A DNA stretch of 64,000 nucleotides from Glycine soja (lineage: Eukaryota; Streptophyta; Magnoliopsida; Fabales; Fabaceae). Within the stretch, counting starts at the first letter, position 1, and the number at the start of each line of letters is the position of its first letter. The stretch spans positions 10,547,198-10,611,197 of the forward strand of contig NC_041020.1 of assembly GCF_004193775.1 (NCBI RefSeq). Direction: 5' to 3'. Shown piece by piece: positions 1 to 12,377 of the stretch. Made by a program: the position numbers and the translations under genes. The notes beneath the pieces are model-generated. The model was given only the letters and a program-made list of their open reading frames with translations. It did no database searches and was not told the origin of the DNA.

Positions 1-1012
1 CATTCGCTGCGGGGATGCTTAGGCGCTTTAATTTGTCCATGGTCATTGTACTTGATGGTGCCCAAGTTCATACGTCGTATGTTGTATATGTCCATGGAGG
101 GGTGCATTGACCTTGTCGGACGTCCCTTGTGTGGGAAACTAAAGTGGTTAAAGAATCTAAGCATTTTTGAGGGGATGCTTAGGAGCTTTAATTCATCCAT
201 GGTCATTGTACTTGATGGTGCCCATGTTTCATACCTCATATGACATGGGAAATAGTATAAATTGTGGCAGTATGTACTTTGTACTAGGGGGTGTGTCACC
301 TGGTAGGGAACTCCTTGTGGCCCTAGGTTAATCACCTGGGGGGGAGTTACAGTGCACGACTGGGTGGCCTCGACAAATACTGCATGGTTTCCTTAGTGAG
401 GTGTCGTGTAGACACGCTTAGGGCTATTTCCTTGGTATTGGATACGATACGTACCGCATTGCATCTGAGAGTTGAGGTCAGGTGCATGCATCATTCTAAG
501 CAGTCTTGATTGGATCCATGGATGGATGATGAATAATTGTTAAATATGTATGATGAATAATTGTTGAATGTGGGTGTTGAATAATGCATGTTCTGTATGT
601 TCATGATGTTTTCTTATGTTTTCTTGCTAATTGTGATTATTTGGATTTAACATTGGTTCTTTTTATAATGAACTCACCCTTGCAATTTTGTATCGTGCGG
701 TTGATATCTGTGATGATTGCAAACCTTGTTTGTGGGAGCAGAATGACAGCGGTAGGGTGCAGGGATGAGATTATGTTGAGGAGACGCCAAGCCGACGTGA
801 TGATGTTGAGATTATTTTGGGGAGAGAGTTGTGTTTTGTTAATCAACTCCCCCATAGTGGTTCATGATTTCTTTTGTTGGATTAAGGATGTAAATCACAG
901 ATTTAATTATATCTACAAACTGGTTTAATCTTCATTATGTGTATGATGTGTACTAAACTACTATATTAATATTCATGTATTCAGTTAAACATTGGTGCAT
1001 GTTTGGGAACAT

Positions 1013-1068
<56 letters not shown>

Positions 1069-1192
1069 GAAATTCAAATTTATTATGATTTTCATAAGCA
1101 AAATAATGGAGTTTTAATAAAAGAAAGAAAAAGAATTTAATTTCTTGAGTTATTAGAGTGATGATATCGTAGTAACGAGGCGGGTCGTTACA
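1..1192 (+). repeat. Ty3/gypsy 5' LTR (left end cut by window), family A
   Basis: This is the 3' part of a long LTR. It ends with TCGTTACA at 1192 and is followed at once by a tRNA-iMet-type primer site. The same sequence recurs at 2394-4810 and as a complete solo LTR at 37222-40064 (2843 bp, TGTAATACC...TCGTTACA), which defines the family. Inside are about 155-bp tandem units containing 'gcattgacctt' and 'tccatggtcattg', and an (AT)n run at 1021-1064. The TATA region lies outside the window. The only open frames are short and arise from the tandem units. Confidence 0.85.
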
Positions 1193-1196
1193 TTAG

Positions 1197-1208
1197 TGGT
1201 ATCAGAGC
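1197..1208 (+). other. Primer binding site (tRNA-iMet type)
   Basis: TGGTATCAGAGC lies 4 bases after the LTR end. It matches the 3' end complement of plant initiator tRNA-Met, the usual primer of many plant gypsy and copia elements. It fixes the element's orientation as plus and the LTR end at 1192. Confidence 0.85.
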
Positions 1209-1634
1209 AGGTTGAACCTTTCAGCCAGTGAGTTGTGAGTCTGCTATGTTTTTCTATGCATTCTCTGGTTGGTTTGTTAAATGTGTGATGTTGATTGTTT
1301 GCTATTAGCACTTACTCACTAGTTGTGTTTCTATGAGCTATAGAGATTTGATTGTTGTAGTCATATTGGATTTATTTTTCTGATGTCTGCTATACCATGA
1401 GTTTCAACGCCGAGTCACGGGTTATCAGACTGGCTATCTGTATAATTTCTGAAGGGCAATAGGATGATATGGCAAGCAATCAGAAAATACAAATGATGGA
1501 AAGTGGGTGTTAATGTCTTGAGGCATCAACTCTCAAGAGTAACTGAGTAGGAATTTGTGATGGTTGTGATTGTTGTGTGGCTCTTTTTCTTATGTGTATT
1601 CCTTCCATGTCTGACTCCCTAGTGTGTATAGGGA

Positions 1635-2393
1635 GTGATGGCTGGACGGAATTATCATGCGATAGCCAATGCCCTTCAAACCTTAGCTCAGGCTATAGGG
1701 AATCCAAACAGGCGAGAAGCTGGTGGAGCTGTTGAGTACCAAGAGTTGGACCGCTTCCAACGAAACAACCCTTCTTCTTTTAATGGAGGATACAACCCTG
1801 GTGGTGCTCAGAACTGGATAAGGGAAATTGAGAAAATTTTCCGAGTTATGGCATGTCTGGAGAGGCAAAAGGTTGCTTTTGGTACACATACTTTAGTGGA
1901 AGAAACTAAGTATTGGTGGGAGAATACTCGCCAATGCCTGGAGGTTGAAGGTCAAAATGTGACCTAGGATGTTTTCAAGAGGGTATTTTTGGAGAAATAC
2001 TTTCCTGAGGATGTTAGGAACAATAAGGAGATGGAGTTCTTGGAGCTCAAGTAGGGAAGCATGACTGTGACTGGATATGTAGCCAAGTTTGAGGAGCTAG
2101 TGAGATACTTTCCCCATTATCAAGGGAGAGATGGTGAAAGTTCCAAGTGTGTAAAGTTTCTGAATGGCCTGCGACCTGAAGTGAAGCAAGCTGTGAATTA
2201 CCAAGGTGTTCGTCAGTTCCCACTTTTGGTTAACATGTGTCGGATTTGGGATGAAGACTCCCGAGACAGGGCAACCTATTATAGGAGTATAGGTCTAATG
2301 AGGAACAAAAAGAATGGGCCTCAACATCGGGGAAAACCATACTTGACCCCTCCTAAGAAATATGGTAACCACCATGACAATCAGAGGACTTGA
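1635..2393 (+). pseudogene. Broken gypsy gag (Retrotrans_gag domain)
   Basis: One reading frame from the ATG at 1635 shows the gypsy Gag capsid pattern: GGYNPGGAQNWIREIEKIF, then KYWWENTRQ, then FLEKYFPEDVRN, then YVAKFEELVRYFPHY. Two in-frame TAG codons break it, at 1965 (in the place of a Trp) and at 2052 (in the place of a Gln). Both fit C-to-T or G-to-A decay of methylated DNA. The frame closes at 2393, where the sequence jumps into LTR sequence. The zinc knuckle, protease, RT and integrase are absent, so the element cannot move by itself. Upstream 1209-1634 is the untranslated leader. Confidence 0.85.
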
Positions 2394-4525
2394 ATTAGTC
2401 ATGTGTGAATTTCTTGATGTGGAGTTTTGTTGAGCGAAGTTGAAATTATGAGATTTTAGATTTTACCAAAACCTACTTAAGTGAAATCGCGATACCATAT
2501 TCGTTAACCGTTGAATCGTCTTCAAATTTTGTCTGGATCTCTCTAAGACATGTTTCTACAGTCTGATCGTTGGGATTTTGAAAATAATAACTTTTGGTCT
2601 CCTGCTAAGCAAGAATGGCGCGCTAAGCGTAATTCCAACCGAGGGGAATTGCACTGAGTGGCCCAAAGCTGCGCTAAGCCCAATTCCAATCAAGGGGAAT
2701 TGCGCTAAGCGAGCCTTAGTGCAGAGGGGCCTGCGCTAAGCCTAAACTCTTGCGCTAAGCGCAAGAAGTGGACTTCGGCTTAGCGTGACAGGGCCGCTAA
2801 GCAAAATTTGCAGGTTATAAATACGTCCTCAGCGTGAAAAACACGATTTTTTTTTCATTCTCCTTTTCTTCAAAAAGTCTCCCAAACCCTAAAACCTTAT
2901 TTTCCACAACCCAAGACCACCGGTGGCCGTCGTGAGCCGCCGTTGCTTGTCGTTGGACCCCCACACCAAGAGAAACACTTTAATCGGAGCAGAATCCTCC
3001 TCGAATATTCGATGGAGAAAATCCCTCAATCCTCCATTTCAAAGTTTCTCTGAGGTAATCTTGACTTCTAAGCCTTCTCCTAGCTAGTTTGAGTTCCTCT
3101 TAGTGTCTCTTATGTGTTGGGTATTGTAATAGGGTGTTTTTACACTTCCTTTGAAAAACCCTAGAGAATGAGACATTCTAAAAGTTATCTTTTTATAACA
3201 TTGAGGTTATTTTTGCGGCATTCAATGAACCCCGATCACATTGGCATGATCGAAATTTCAAAATGATGTTTCCATTTGTAGAATCCAAAACACCCCTCAG
3301 CCATTTATGTTTTGATAGGGGTATTTGACCCCGAATGTTACCTTTGACCTTGTTGTTGAAATTCATATTAAATTCCTTTCGTTTTGGCGTAATAGAGACT
3401 TGCGTTGGACCGACAAGCGCGAATGAGAGAGGGACCTCTAAGTGAGGCAAAGAGGAATTGACGGGGAGCTCACGATAGGTGAGGGGAGTTAATATAAAAT
3501 TTACCATTTTGACATCATAGTTAGGGTCAGGGAACCTAGCTATGAGAATATCTGTCTGTCCATGTTGCATGCTGATTTTCTTTCAAGAAAACTACATTTT
3601 TAACCAATGAGATGTGATACATTTGGTATTGATGTGAATGTTGGTTTTCAAGAAAAACTATATTTTTAATGAATGGGATGCGATATATCTATTATTGATG
3701 AATAACATTATTGTTTATTTATCTTGTGTTGTTTAAAGACTTGGGGAGTGTGAACCTCAGGCATGGAAAATATATTTATATCCGGAATGCGACTCATTGT
3801 TGATGTTGCTATTGGTGACTTTAATTGATATGTGGTGATGTTGATATTTACGATGATATTGATTTGAGATGACGTTGTTAATGGTGATCATGTCACCATG
3901 AATTGATGTTATTGTTGATGATTATGTGAATATGAAATGAGGTTGTTGTTGTTGTTGATAACGTCATTGAGATGAGATGATGTCTATGTTGAGAATGATG
4001 TGAACATGGAATGTTGATTGATGTTGGAAATGCATTGGCATGTGCATGTTGTGTATGTTCATGGGGGGGGGGGGTGCATTGACCTTGTCGGACGGCCCAT
4101 TCATGGGGACTAGAATGGTTAAAGAATCTAAGCATTCGCTACGGGGATGCTTATGCGCTTTAATTTGTCCATGGTCATTGTACTTGATGGTGTCCACGTT
4201 CATACGTCGTATGTTGTGTATGTCCATGGGGGGTGCATTGACCTTGTCAGACGTCCCTTGTGTGGGAAACTAAAGTGGTTAAAAAATCTAAGCATTTCTG
4301 AGGGGATGCTTAGGAGCTTTAATTCATCCATGGTCATTGTACTTGATGGTGCCCATGTTTCATACCTCATATGACATGGGAAATAGTATAAATTATGGCA
4401 ATATGTACTTTGTACTAGGGGAACATATATATACAATCTGATTTAATCTTCATTATGTGTATGATGTGTACTAAACTACTATATTAATATTCATGTATTC
4501 GGTTAAACATTAGTGCGTGTTTGGG

Positions 4526-4603
<78 letters not shown>

Positions 4604-4810
4604 CCCAAACACGCACTAATGTTTAACCGAATACATGAATATTAATATAGTAGTTTAGTAATGTATGTATGTATGTATGTATTTGTGAAATTCAAATTTA
4701 CTATGATTTTCATAAGCAAAATAGTGGAGTTTTCATAAAAGAAAGAAAAAGAATTTAATTTCTTGAGTTATTAGAGTGGTGATATCATAGCGACGAGGCG
4801 AGTCGTTACA
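2394..4810 (+). repeat. Truncated 3' LTR of gypsy family A
   Basis: The sequence aligns with the solo LTR at 37222-40064 from about its base 97, so the first 96 bases, the polypurine tract and the rest of the internal region are lost in one junction at 2393/2394. It holds an array of GCTAAGC-like near-palindromes (2604-2802), the TATA box 'gttataaatac' near 2814, the tandem units (about 4022-4370), and a deletion of several hundred bases after 'tactagggg' (about 4420) relative to the other two LTR copies. It ends TCGTTACA at 4810. Confidence 0.85.
4469..4660. repeat. Perfect 192-bp palindrome centred on (AT)36
   Basis: The arm 4469-4528 (60 bases) is repeated without any mismatch as its reverse complement at 4601-4660. 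The 72 bases between are pure (AT)n, itself self-complementary. The corresponding place in the first LTR (about 955-1065) has one copy of the arm and an AT run but no inverted copy. The palindrome therefore arose in this LTR, probably by fold-back or template switch at the AT run, and recently, since the arms are identical. Confidence 0.95.
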
Positions 4811-5395
4811 ACTTTTGCCATGAATGCTTCAGAAAATGAAGTCTTGAAGGTGTGAGTCGCACAAACATACTCTAAGCTCCTTTTCTTTTCTCTTAAAAGT
4901 GAGAACACAAGGTGGTTATTTATTGAGAAAATAGTTATAACTTCCTGTAATCGATTAAATCACCAATGTAATTGATTATTTCGAAGACGTAATCAATTAG
5001 ATTATCATTTTAATCGATTAAAATGCTCTTCCCAACACATAGAAAGCTTTCAAGAACAATGTAATTGATTAGATTCTTAATGTAATCAATTAAAGTGTTA
5101 TTGATCACTTCAAGGAATACTTTCAAGAATGAAGTAATCGATTACAATCACCTGGTAATCGATTAAACCAAAGACTCATGAAAAACCAGACATGGTCTCA
5201 ACCGAACGATGTAATCGATTACGGATAACTGGTAATCGATTAAACCAAAACTAGAATCTCTCTGCAGGCTACAAACAAGTTGTGTAATTGAATAGGAATA
5301 GCTTGGTAATTGATTAAAACATAGAGTTTTATGCACTGAAGAAGTTTCTAATTTTAGAAACAATCTTCCTACCTCTACATGATGATGTATGATGT
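4811..5395 (+). promoter_or_regulatory. LTR-like remnant with six paired AATCGATT palindromes
   Basis: No reading frame is credible here. Twelve copies of TAATCGATTA or close variants (TAATTGATTA, TAATCAATTA) lie at centres 4952.5/4973.5, 4994.5/5015.5, 5066.5/5087.5, 5139.5/5160.5, 5216.5/5237.5 and 5289.5/5311.5. The first five pairs are exactly 21 bp apart and the last is 22. The place, just before a copia gag, suggests the remains of a 5' LTR, but I see no clean LTR end or primer site, and it does not resemble the 3' LTR remnant at 21720. Confidence 0.6.
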
Positions 5396-6652
5396 ACATG
5401 TGGAAAGATAGAGACTAAGATGCAACAATCAATACAAATGCCATTTCAAAGAGTTTGGCATGTAAAAATACAAAACTTCTTCAAGCCCCAAAGCTTAATC
5501 ATCATGTTGCTCCCCCTATCTCTAACACCTCCACGCTTCACAACGAAGATTTTCCTTATTGGAAGGACAGGAAGGAGATGTACATCAAGTCCACACATCA
5601 TAGAATTTGGATGATCATCATGAATGGAGACCTACCCATTCTATTCTTGAAGCAGAATGGATAGACGCCAGCCTTGCCATAATGGAGCTCAACACAAAAG
5701 CTCGATTTACTCTAACATGCACCTTATCTAGAAATGAGTACAACAAGATCTTTAGACTAAAAACATCCAAAGAGATTTGGGACTCACTAAGTATCAACTA
5801 TAAAGGCACAAAGGATATCAAACTTAAGAAAATTGTCCCTCTTACAAGACAATACAGAAATTTCTCCATGATAGAAGTGGAATTTGTGGATGACACGTTT
5901 GGGAGACTGCAAGTTCTCATAATTTGTCTTGATTCTTTGGGACACACCTTTACGAAAGCAAGATAAATTTGAAGGTGTTGGATAACTTTTCCGAGGTGTG
6001 GGAATCAAAGACAACAGCCATCCAAGAGGCTAGAAATTTGAAAACTCTTTCTTGGGATGAATTGTTGGGCATCCTTCGTGTTCAAGAAGTCCATCTTCAA
6101 AAACAGAGACCACCTACCAAAGAAATATTCCACTATCATTTAGTTTGGAGAGACCAACTCCAGAAGAAAAGAAAAGAAGAGCTCTTCTAAAGCTTTTAAA
6201 GTGTAGATGGCTGAGTCTAATTCACTAGACATTAGTTCTAGAGGATCCACAGAGGATGAATTAGTTTTCACGTCCAAGAAGTTCAAACAAATATTGAAAA
6301 AGAAGGGAAAGTTTTAGCACTACTCTAGAAAGAAAGACAACATATTCAAGAAAAAGTACAAGGAAGAAAACAATGAGATCATCTACTTTCAATGCACAAA
6401 AGCTAGACACATGAAAGTTGAGTGTCCTAAGCTAAAAAAAAGATATTCTGGTGACAAATAGAAAAAGAGTCTAATGGTCACTTGGGATGACTTAGACTGA
6501 TAATAAAGTAGTAGTTCATATGATGAACATGTTAGCATCTATCTGATGGCAAATACAAATGAAAAAGTTGAGGTGAAAACTTGTTTTGAATCTTGATACC
6601 TCTTCTAATGCTTCATCAAATGATGAAGAAGAAATGTTGCAAAAAGTATAAT

Positions 6653-6655
<3 letters not shown>

Positions 6656-6700
<45 letters not shown>
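6656..6700. repeat. (AC)n microsatellite
   Basis: Pure CA/AC dinucleotide repeat of 45 bases inside the decayed copia gag-pol. It creates a spurious Val-Cys ORF on the minus strand. Confidence 0.95.
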
Positions 6701-6702
<2 letters not shown>

Positions 6703-8734
6703 TCTATTTGTGAAAACACTGAACTAAAGAAATCAAATAAGGTTTTTGGAAGAGAAAATCAAGACTCTATAAGAGAGTCTGAGTTAAGCCAATAATTTTG
6801 GTACAACAGGCAAACCCTCTATAGTTGAAAAACTAAGAGATAAGGTGGTATGTCTTACCAAAGACTTTAGGAAGTTTTTGGAAAGTTATAATACTTTAAT
6901 CATGCTTTTAAAATACCATCAACATCCCCATGATAAGTCTGACTTAGGCTTTGAAAAAGAGGCATCTTCCTCCAAGTCACAGTTTGATCCAAAATGTGAC
7001 TTCTATGGAAAGTTTGGACACTCCAAGTGCAGATGCATCCATAAGAAGAAACAAATGCTAAGGGTACTAATGTTTTTGGACCTAAAAATATTTGGGGTAC
7101 CAAAATCTCATATTATTCCTATTGTAAATATCATTGGTAGGAAAAGACCAAGATTTAAGCTGGTACATGAGCAACGACTGCTCACGACACCTGACGGAGG
7201 AAAGGTCTATGTTCCTCGACCTAAAGTCAGTTGAAGGAGAAGCAGTTGCCTTTGGAGGCATGAAAAAATGAAAGATCATTAATATAGGTAAAATTGGTAT
7301 TCCCTCTTTAACCTCCACAGACAAGTCTTATATGTTGAAGGTCTAAAGCATAACCTGTTGAGCATAAGTCAATATTGTGAAAATAGTTATATTATGTCCT
7401 TCAATAAAGATAAGTGTATAGTTAACATAGAAGATGACAAGTCACTCTTTACTACTAGACAACACAATAATATGTATGAGATTGATTTGATAGATCTTAG
7501 TAAATAGAATGTAACATGGCACAAAAAACTTAGGCATGTCAATCTGAAACATTTTCAAAAAATATCTAAGAAGGATTTAGTAAAAAGACTGCCTAAGATT
7601 TCTTGCAAAGCCCATATTCTCTGTGAAGTATGTCAACAAGGGAAACACATAAACACCTCTTTTAAATCCAAAGATCTTGTTTCCACTTCCGGACCATTAG
7701 AACTATTATATATGGATCATTTGGACCAACTAGAATGTTAAGTCTGGGAGAAACGAAATATGGCTTTGTCATAGTCGATCACTATTCTAGATATACATGG
7801 GTATACTTCCTTGCACATAAACATGAGTATTTTAAGGTCTTTGAATATTTTGTGAAAGCAGTAAACACAACATGTTGTGTTTAAAATAGAATATTGGTCA
7901 TATATTTGATGAAAAAAGAATCCTTATGAACTATGGGATGGAAGAAGACCCAATATTTCATACTTTCATCCATTTGGATCTGAGTCTTTTATCTTTAACA
8001 CCAGAGATCAACTTGCAAAATTTGATTCAAAGGTGGATAAAGGAATTTTTCTTGGATATTCTAATACATACAAAGCCTAAAGAGGTTTCAATACAAGAAC
8101 TTTAGTTGTAGAAGAATCTATACATGTTAAATTCAATGATGGACTAACATTTGATAGGAAGCTATCAAATCTAGAAGATGGTTTGTAAATATGTTGATTG
8201 GTCCATCTATAGCCCTTAAGGAAGATGAAGTGAAATAGTCTGAAGAAATCCTTCCTCAGATTGGAGGCTCGTTTGATCAACAACCATAGACAATTGATTT
8301 GAATTTTATGACTTACCACCTTCAAGATTAGATAATTGGAAATCAAACTACAGTAGTTAGAACTAGATCATTATTCAAAGATCATGCATCTTATGTCTTT
8401 GTCTTAGAGATAGAACCTAAGACAATAGACGAGGCACTAATAGATGATGACAAGATGCCATGGAGGAGTAACTTTACTAGTTCATCAGAAATGATGTTTG
8501 GACACTTGTTCCTAAGACCAAAAACGAAAGCATCATTGGAACAAGATGGGTGTTCAGAAACAAACTAGATGAATAGGGTAAAGTGGTAAGAAAAAGAGCT
8601 AGGTTAGTAGATCAAGGCTATAACCAACAAGAAGGTATAGACTTCATTGAAACTTTTGCTCTTGTTGCTAGACTTGAAGCTATAAGCATCAGGCTTGCTT
8701 TTGCTGCTAATAAACCAACTTTTGACCTTGTTTA

Positions 8735-8940
8735 TACATGAGTTTTCTAGCCATAATCACGTATCTTTGGTATATTTCATTGGCAAAACTCATGTTTGGG
8801 TGCTAGATTTTGCAATATAGGTACTTCGAGGCTAAAGAGTGGAAAAGAGTTAGAAAATATAGGTTTTTGCAAGAACGGAGACTTTGGCACATTTACCATA
8901 GTTGTGGTCACTTAACCATGGTTGTGGTCATCACTACAGA
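8735..8940. repeat. LTR U3 fragment inside decayed RT
   Basis: The copia RT reading stops near 8735 and copia-like sequence resumes near 8940. Between lies non-coding sequence with two near-palindromes, ACCATAGTTGTGGT (8895-8908) and ACCATGGTTGTGGT (8915-8928), centres 20 bp apart. The same motif type is found in the gypsy LTR at 58293-58417, so this is probably a piece of a related gypsy LTR. Ends are approximate and no target duplication was seen. Confidence 0.45.
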
Positions 8941-10097
8941 GAACTTCTAAAAAATTTCAAGATGGAAGATGCTAAATCTATGAAAACACTTATGTATACT
9001 TCCATTCCTATGAGCAAAGACAAATTAGGCAAACTAGTAGATCAGACAATCTACAGAGGTATAATTGCTCACTTCTTTATCTTACTGCCAATAGACCTAA
9101 TATAATGTGTAATGTCTTTTATGCACTAGATTTCAGTCCCATCCTCGAGAGTTGCATCTCAAAGTTTTTAATAGCATCTTATGTTATCTAGTTGGCACCA
9201 CTAACCTTAGTTCGTTCTATAAGAAAAATCAAGATTTTAGGTTAGTTGGATATTATGATGCGGACTATGCAAGAGATAGAGTAGACCAAAAAAGAAAAAG
9301 TGACGAATGGCATTACATTGACCTTTTTTGGTATCTTGGGCAAGCAAGAAGCAGAACTCCATCGAAGTGTCTATAGTTGAACTTGAATATGTGTTTGTTG
9401 CCAGTTGTTGCTCACAACAGTTATAGGTAAAGTATTAGCTAGAAGGTTACTCTAGTTTTGAAAAAAATATACTTGTATATTGTGACAATACTAGTGCAAT
9501 CAACCTATCTAAAACTCCCATACAACATTCAAAGGCAAAGCATATTGAAATAAGATATCATTTCATTCGTGATTATGAGCAAAAATGTGCTTTTGATGTA
9601 AACTTTGTAGGCACAAATCATCAATAGGCTGATATATTTACTAAGTTATTGTCTGAGGATTGCTTTGTCTATATAAGGGAACATTTGAATATGCATGCTT
9701 TATCATATTAATGTTGTGTATTTTAATTATTAAATGAGGGTATCATCTTATTGTCTTCATTCCTTTGTTTGGACTAATGTTTGTTCAAGTACACAAACAA
9801 AAAGGTAACTTGTTGATAATGATAGGAAACATTTCATTTTTCCTCAGAGAATGTGCTTTGCCTTTTTCCGCATGATTGAAATGACAGTTTTCAAAAAACA
9901 TTTAATGTGATTTGACATGTTATTGTTCATTTCTCTCTCTGGTTTTCGAACATATAAAAGGCAAAGGCATGCACTCAAAAATACTTTTTTGAAATTTCAA
10001 ATCTCTCAGAAATCCCTTTTGTTTCTTCTTTGAGTTTAAGAATTCAAAGTTTAAACAATCTCATCTTTTCCTCAAAAAGTTATGATCTTTGTGAAAA

Positions 10098-11182
10098 ATG
10101 GCACCCAAGAAGTATGAAACGACAAGGATTCTAGGCATCAAGAATGAAGGTGATGCCAATAAGGTCTTTCCCGAGAGTCCTTTTATCCCTGGATGATAGG
10201 TGAACTGCAATGACCTTTAAGAAGAGGGGTTTATTGTTAGAGACCTCTTTGATCGACCTGGGTGGACGAACTTCCTAGAAAAGTTTAGTTCTTGGTACTA
10301 TGGCCTCTATGCCCTTTTCTAGGGTACTGCTTATAAAGAATTAGTCAACATCAAAGGCACCATCAACTGAAAAGAAGTAATTATTTCCCCAACCACCATT
10401 TCTATTGTGTTTAGGTGCTTAGAAGAAGGGTTGGTGTTTAATAAGGAATAAGAGAAGGAGATAACCCAGAACATTGTGAACAAGTTGCTATATGATGGTT
10501 TCCAACCTATTGCGTCTAATAAGCAGGTTGTAAACAAGTTTCTAAGGTTTGCAAACATGACATATATAAGTAGACTCATCCATAACATCATCTTCAACAT
10601 TGTGATGCCCATAATTGGCTTAAGAGACTATGTGAGCAACAAAGACAAATTTTACATCTACAATGTGATTGTGGAAAAGAAGGTCAACTTGCGTGAAGTG
10701 ATCTTCTACTATTGGTTGCAAGCATTCAAGGACCGCTTCAACCAAAAGAAGAATAGGAAACTTGTCCCTTACTACATGTTATTTTCTCAAATCATGAGGG
10801 ATGTTAGGGTAGATGTATTTGGATTTGCACGGTCTGAAGATTCAACTCAGTTGATTAGGTCAAGCTTTGCAAAGATGGGTATAACTAACAATTTCTCTAA
10901 CTGGGAAAAATGTTAAATGAAGAGGAAGGTAAAAAAGGAACCCATAGTGGAACCACAATTTGTGGTAGGCCAGACAGTGGGAACTTTAGACCAGCCAATG
11001 GATCTTAAGTCTGCAGCTACGTCTCAACAGGCGCAAGAGTAGACAACCAAACCTACCCTTAGAATAAACCTTTCCAATATAAACCAAACTCCCCACCAAA
11101 AGACAGACCCAACCTCTACCATTAGACTAACCCAATAATCTTACAAAACAACCACCATTAAACCCTAAGTCTTCAAACCCAC
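10098..11182 (+). pseudogene. Envelope-like ORF of the old copia element, part 1
   Basis: It begins at ATGGCACCCAAG (10098), downstream of the decayed pol. One stretch is still open (10476-10916, 146 codons), with sequence such as FLRFANMTYISRLIHNIIF and VNLREVIFYYWLQAF. Position and style match the third ORF of Sireviruses, often annotated as a putative plant transposon protein domain. Several in-frame stops break it. It is cut at 11182 by the solo LTR and resumes at 12378. In 9711-10097, before it, I see non-coding leader sequence only. Confidence 0.6.
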
Positions 11183-12372
11183 TATCACAACCTACCTTAC
11201 AATGGGACAGCAAAAGAGAATAAAATAAAAACACGTTCGTCTACTAAGGAGAAAATGAGTGGGAGTTTCCATAAACGTTTATTCAAGGAAAACGTTAGAA
11301 AAATCAAAAAAGAGGTCTGTGAATTTTGAAAAGAAGGGTTCGGGAGTTGTTTACGCATAGGAAAGGTATTAGCACCCCACGTGTCCGTCACAAGGGACGA
11401 CAACCTTAATCAAATGTGCAAAACGTGACTTCAAAATTATTTATTTTCCTTTTTATTATTATTTATTATTATTTTTTAATCGACAAGGGTGTTGCCCTTG
11501 CTCCTACGTATCCATAGGTGCAATGAGGAAATAAAAAATATGTAGTTCTTTAATAAGAATGTTTATATTTTTTTGAAAGATTCATTTTAAATGCAAACAA
11601 AAAGTCGTTAAGGCATTAGACCTTGAAACGATGTTTTAATTTTTTTGAAAAAAAAAAGCAAAGAGAATCGTTAAGGCATTGGACCTTGAAACGATCTCAA
11701 GTGATATTTGATGAAAAGAAGTTTGGTTGTGAATTGATTTTTTTTTATTTGGTTATGTTTATTACTTTCCAGTCTCACTAAAAAAACCCAATTTCATGAC
11801 ACTAGTGACCGATTAGAACTAAGCCTTACAAATAAAATGAAATTACCAACGATAAATGGAGAAGATAAATATACACATAATATCACAAAGGACCTATAAG
11901 GGTACATAGATTACATTAGCATCTTAAGAAAAACTAACTGACTGTTGCACAGGGTACAAGGCTAGCAAGAGAAATGATGTAGGAAATGATCCACGGTTCG
12001 ATTCGGCAGCGCCTCAGCTTTTCTTTTTTTCTTCTTCTCTTTCTCTTTTCTTCGTTTTCCTCTCTCTTTTTTAGTTCTTAGAACCCCTTAACCTCTCCCT
12101 CTGCATGGCTATTTATAAAAAAAACCATTTGGTGCAGGGAAGCTAGCCCAGACGAGTAGCTTGATTAGGGCTAAAGCTTTTTCTTGCTTAGGGATAAAGC
12201 ATTTTCCTTGTGGCTTTTGTTTCTAGATTTGACAAACAACCATTAAAACCCTCCGTGATCCCTTGGCCTTGTGCTGTAACCGGTACCAAACACCGTAATT
12301 CGAATAGTAATGATCAAAACATCATATCCGAATGATAAAAGTATTATACCCGGATGAAATTAGGGTCTAACA
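11183..12372 (-). mobile_element. Solo LTR (gypsy, family D), TSD cccac
   Basis: This is a 1190-bp insert flanked by the 5-bp target duplication cccac (11178-11182 and 12373-12377). On the minus strand it starts TGTTAGACCC; the other end has decayed (TA for TG). It is related over its length to the LTR at 24494-25819. On its minus strand a TATA-type site (tatttataaa, about 12110) is preceded by degenerate GCT...AGC near-palindromes. No coding capacity. It splits the envelope-like ORF. Confidence 0.85.
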
Positions 12373-12377
12373 CCCAC

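Larger units (their letters stand above)
5420..9710 (+). pseudogene. Decayed Ty1/copia (Sirevirus-like) gag-pol
   Basis: Fragments in changing frames follow copia order. Gag pieces (DFPYWKDRKEMYIKSTHHRIW, TSKEIWDSLSINYKGT) lie near 5530-5830. A zinc knuckle with its first Cys lost (FQCTKARHMKVECPKL) is near 6390-6430, and a second zinc knuckle (CDFYGKFGHSKCRC) near 7000. Integrase HHCC and core (YGFVIVDHYSRYTWVYF) follow at about 7510-7860, RT (GTRWVFRNK, VDQGYNQQEGIDF) at about 8540-8740, and RNase H plus C-terminus (GYYDADYARDR, HSKAKHIEIRYHFIRDY) at about 9240-9660. Two zinc knuckles and a downstream envelope-like ORF fit the Sirevirus lineage. Stops and frameshifts are everywhere. An (AC)n run (6656-6700) and an LTR scrap (about 8735-8940) interrupt it. 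Confidence 0.85.

Noticed and set aside
4063..4074. G run (and one near 39279) as a possible quadruplex
   Set aside because: A single homopolymer run of variable length between LTR copies, more likely slippage or a sequencing issue than a structured element.
6516..6719. Minus-strand Val-Cys repeat frame
   Set aside because: By-product of the (AC)n run.
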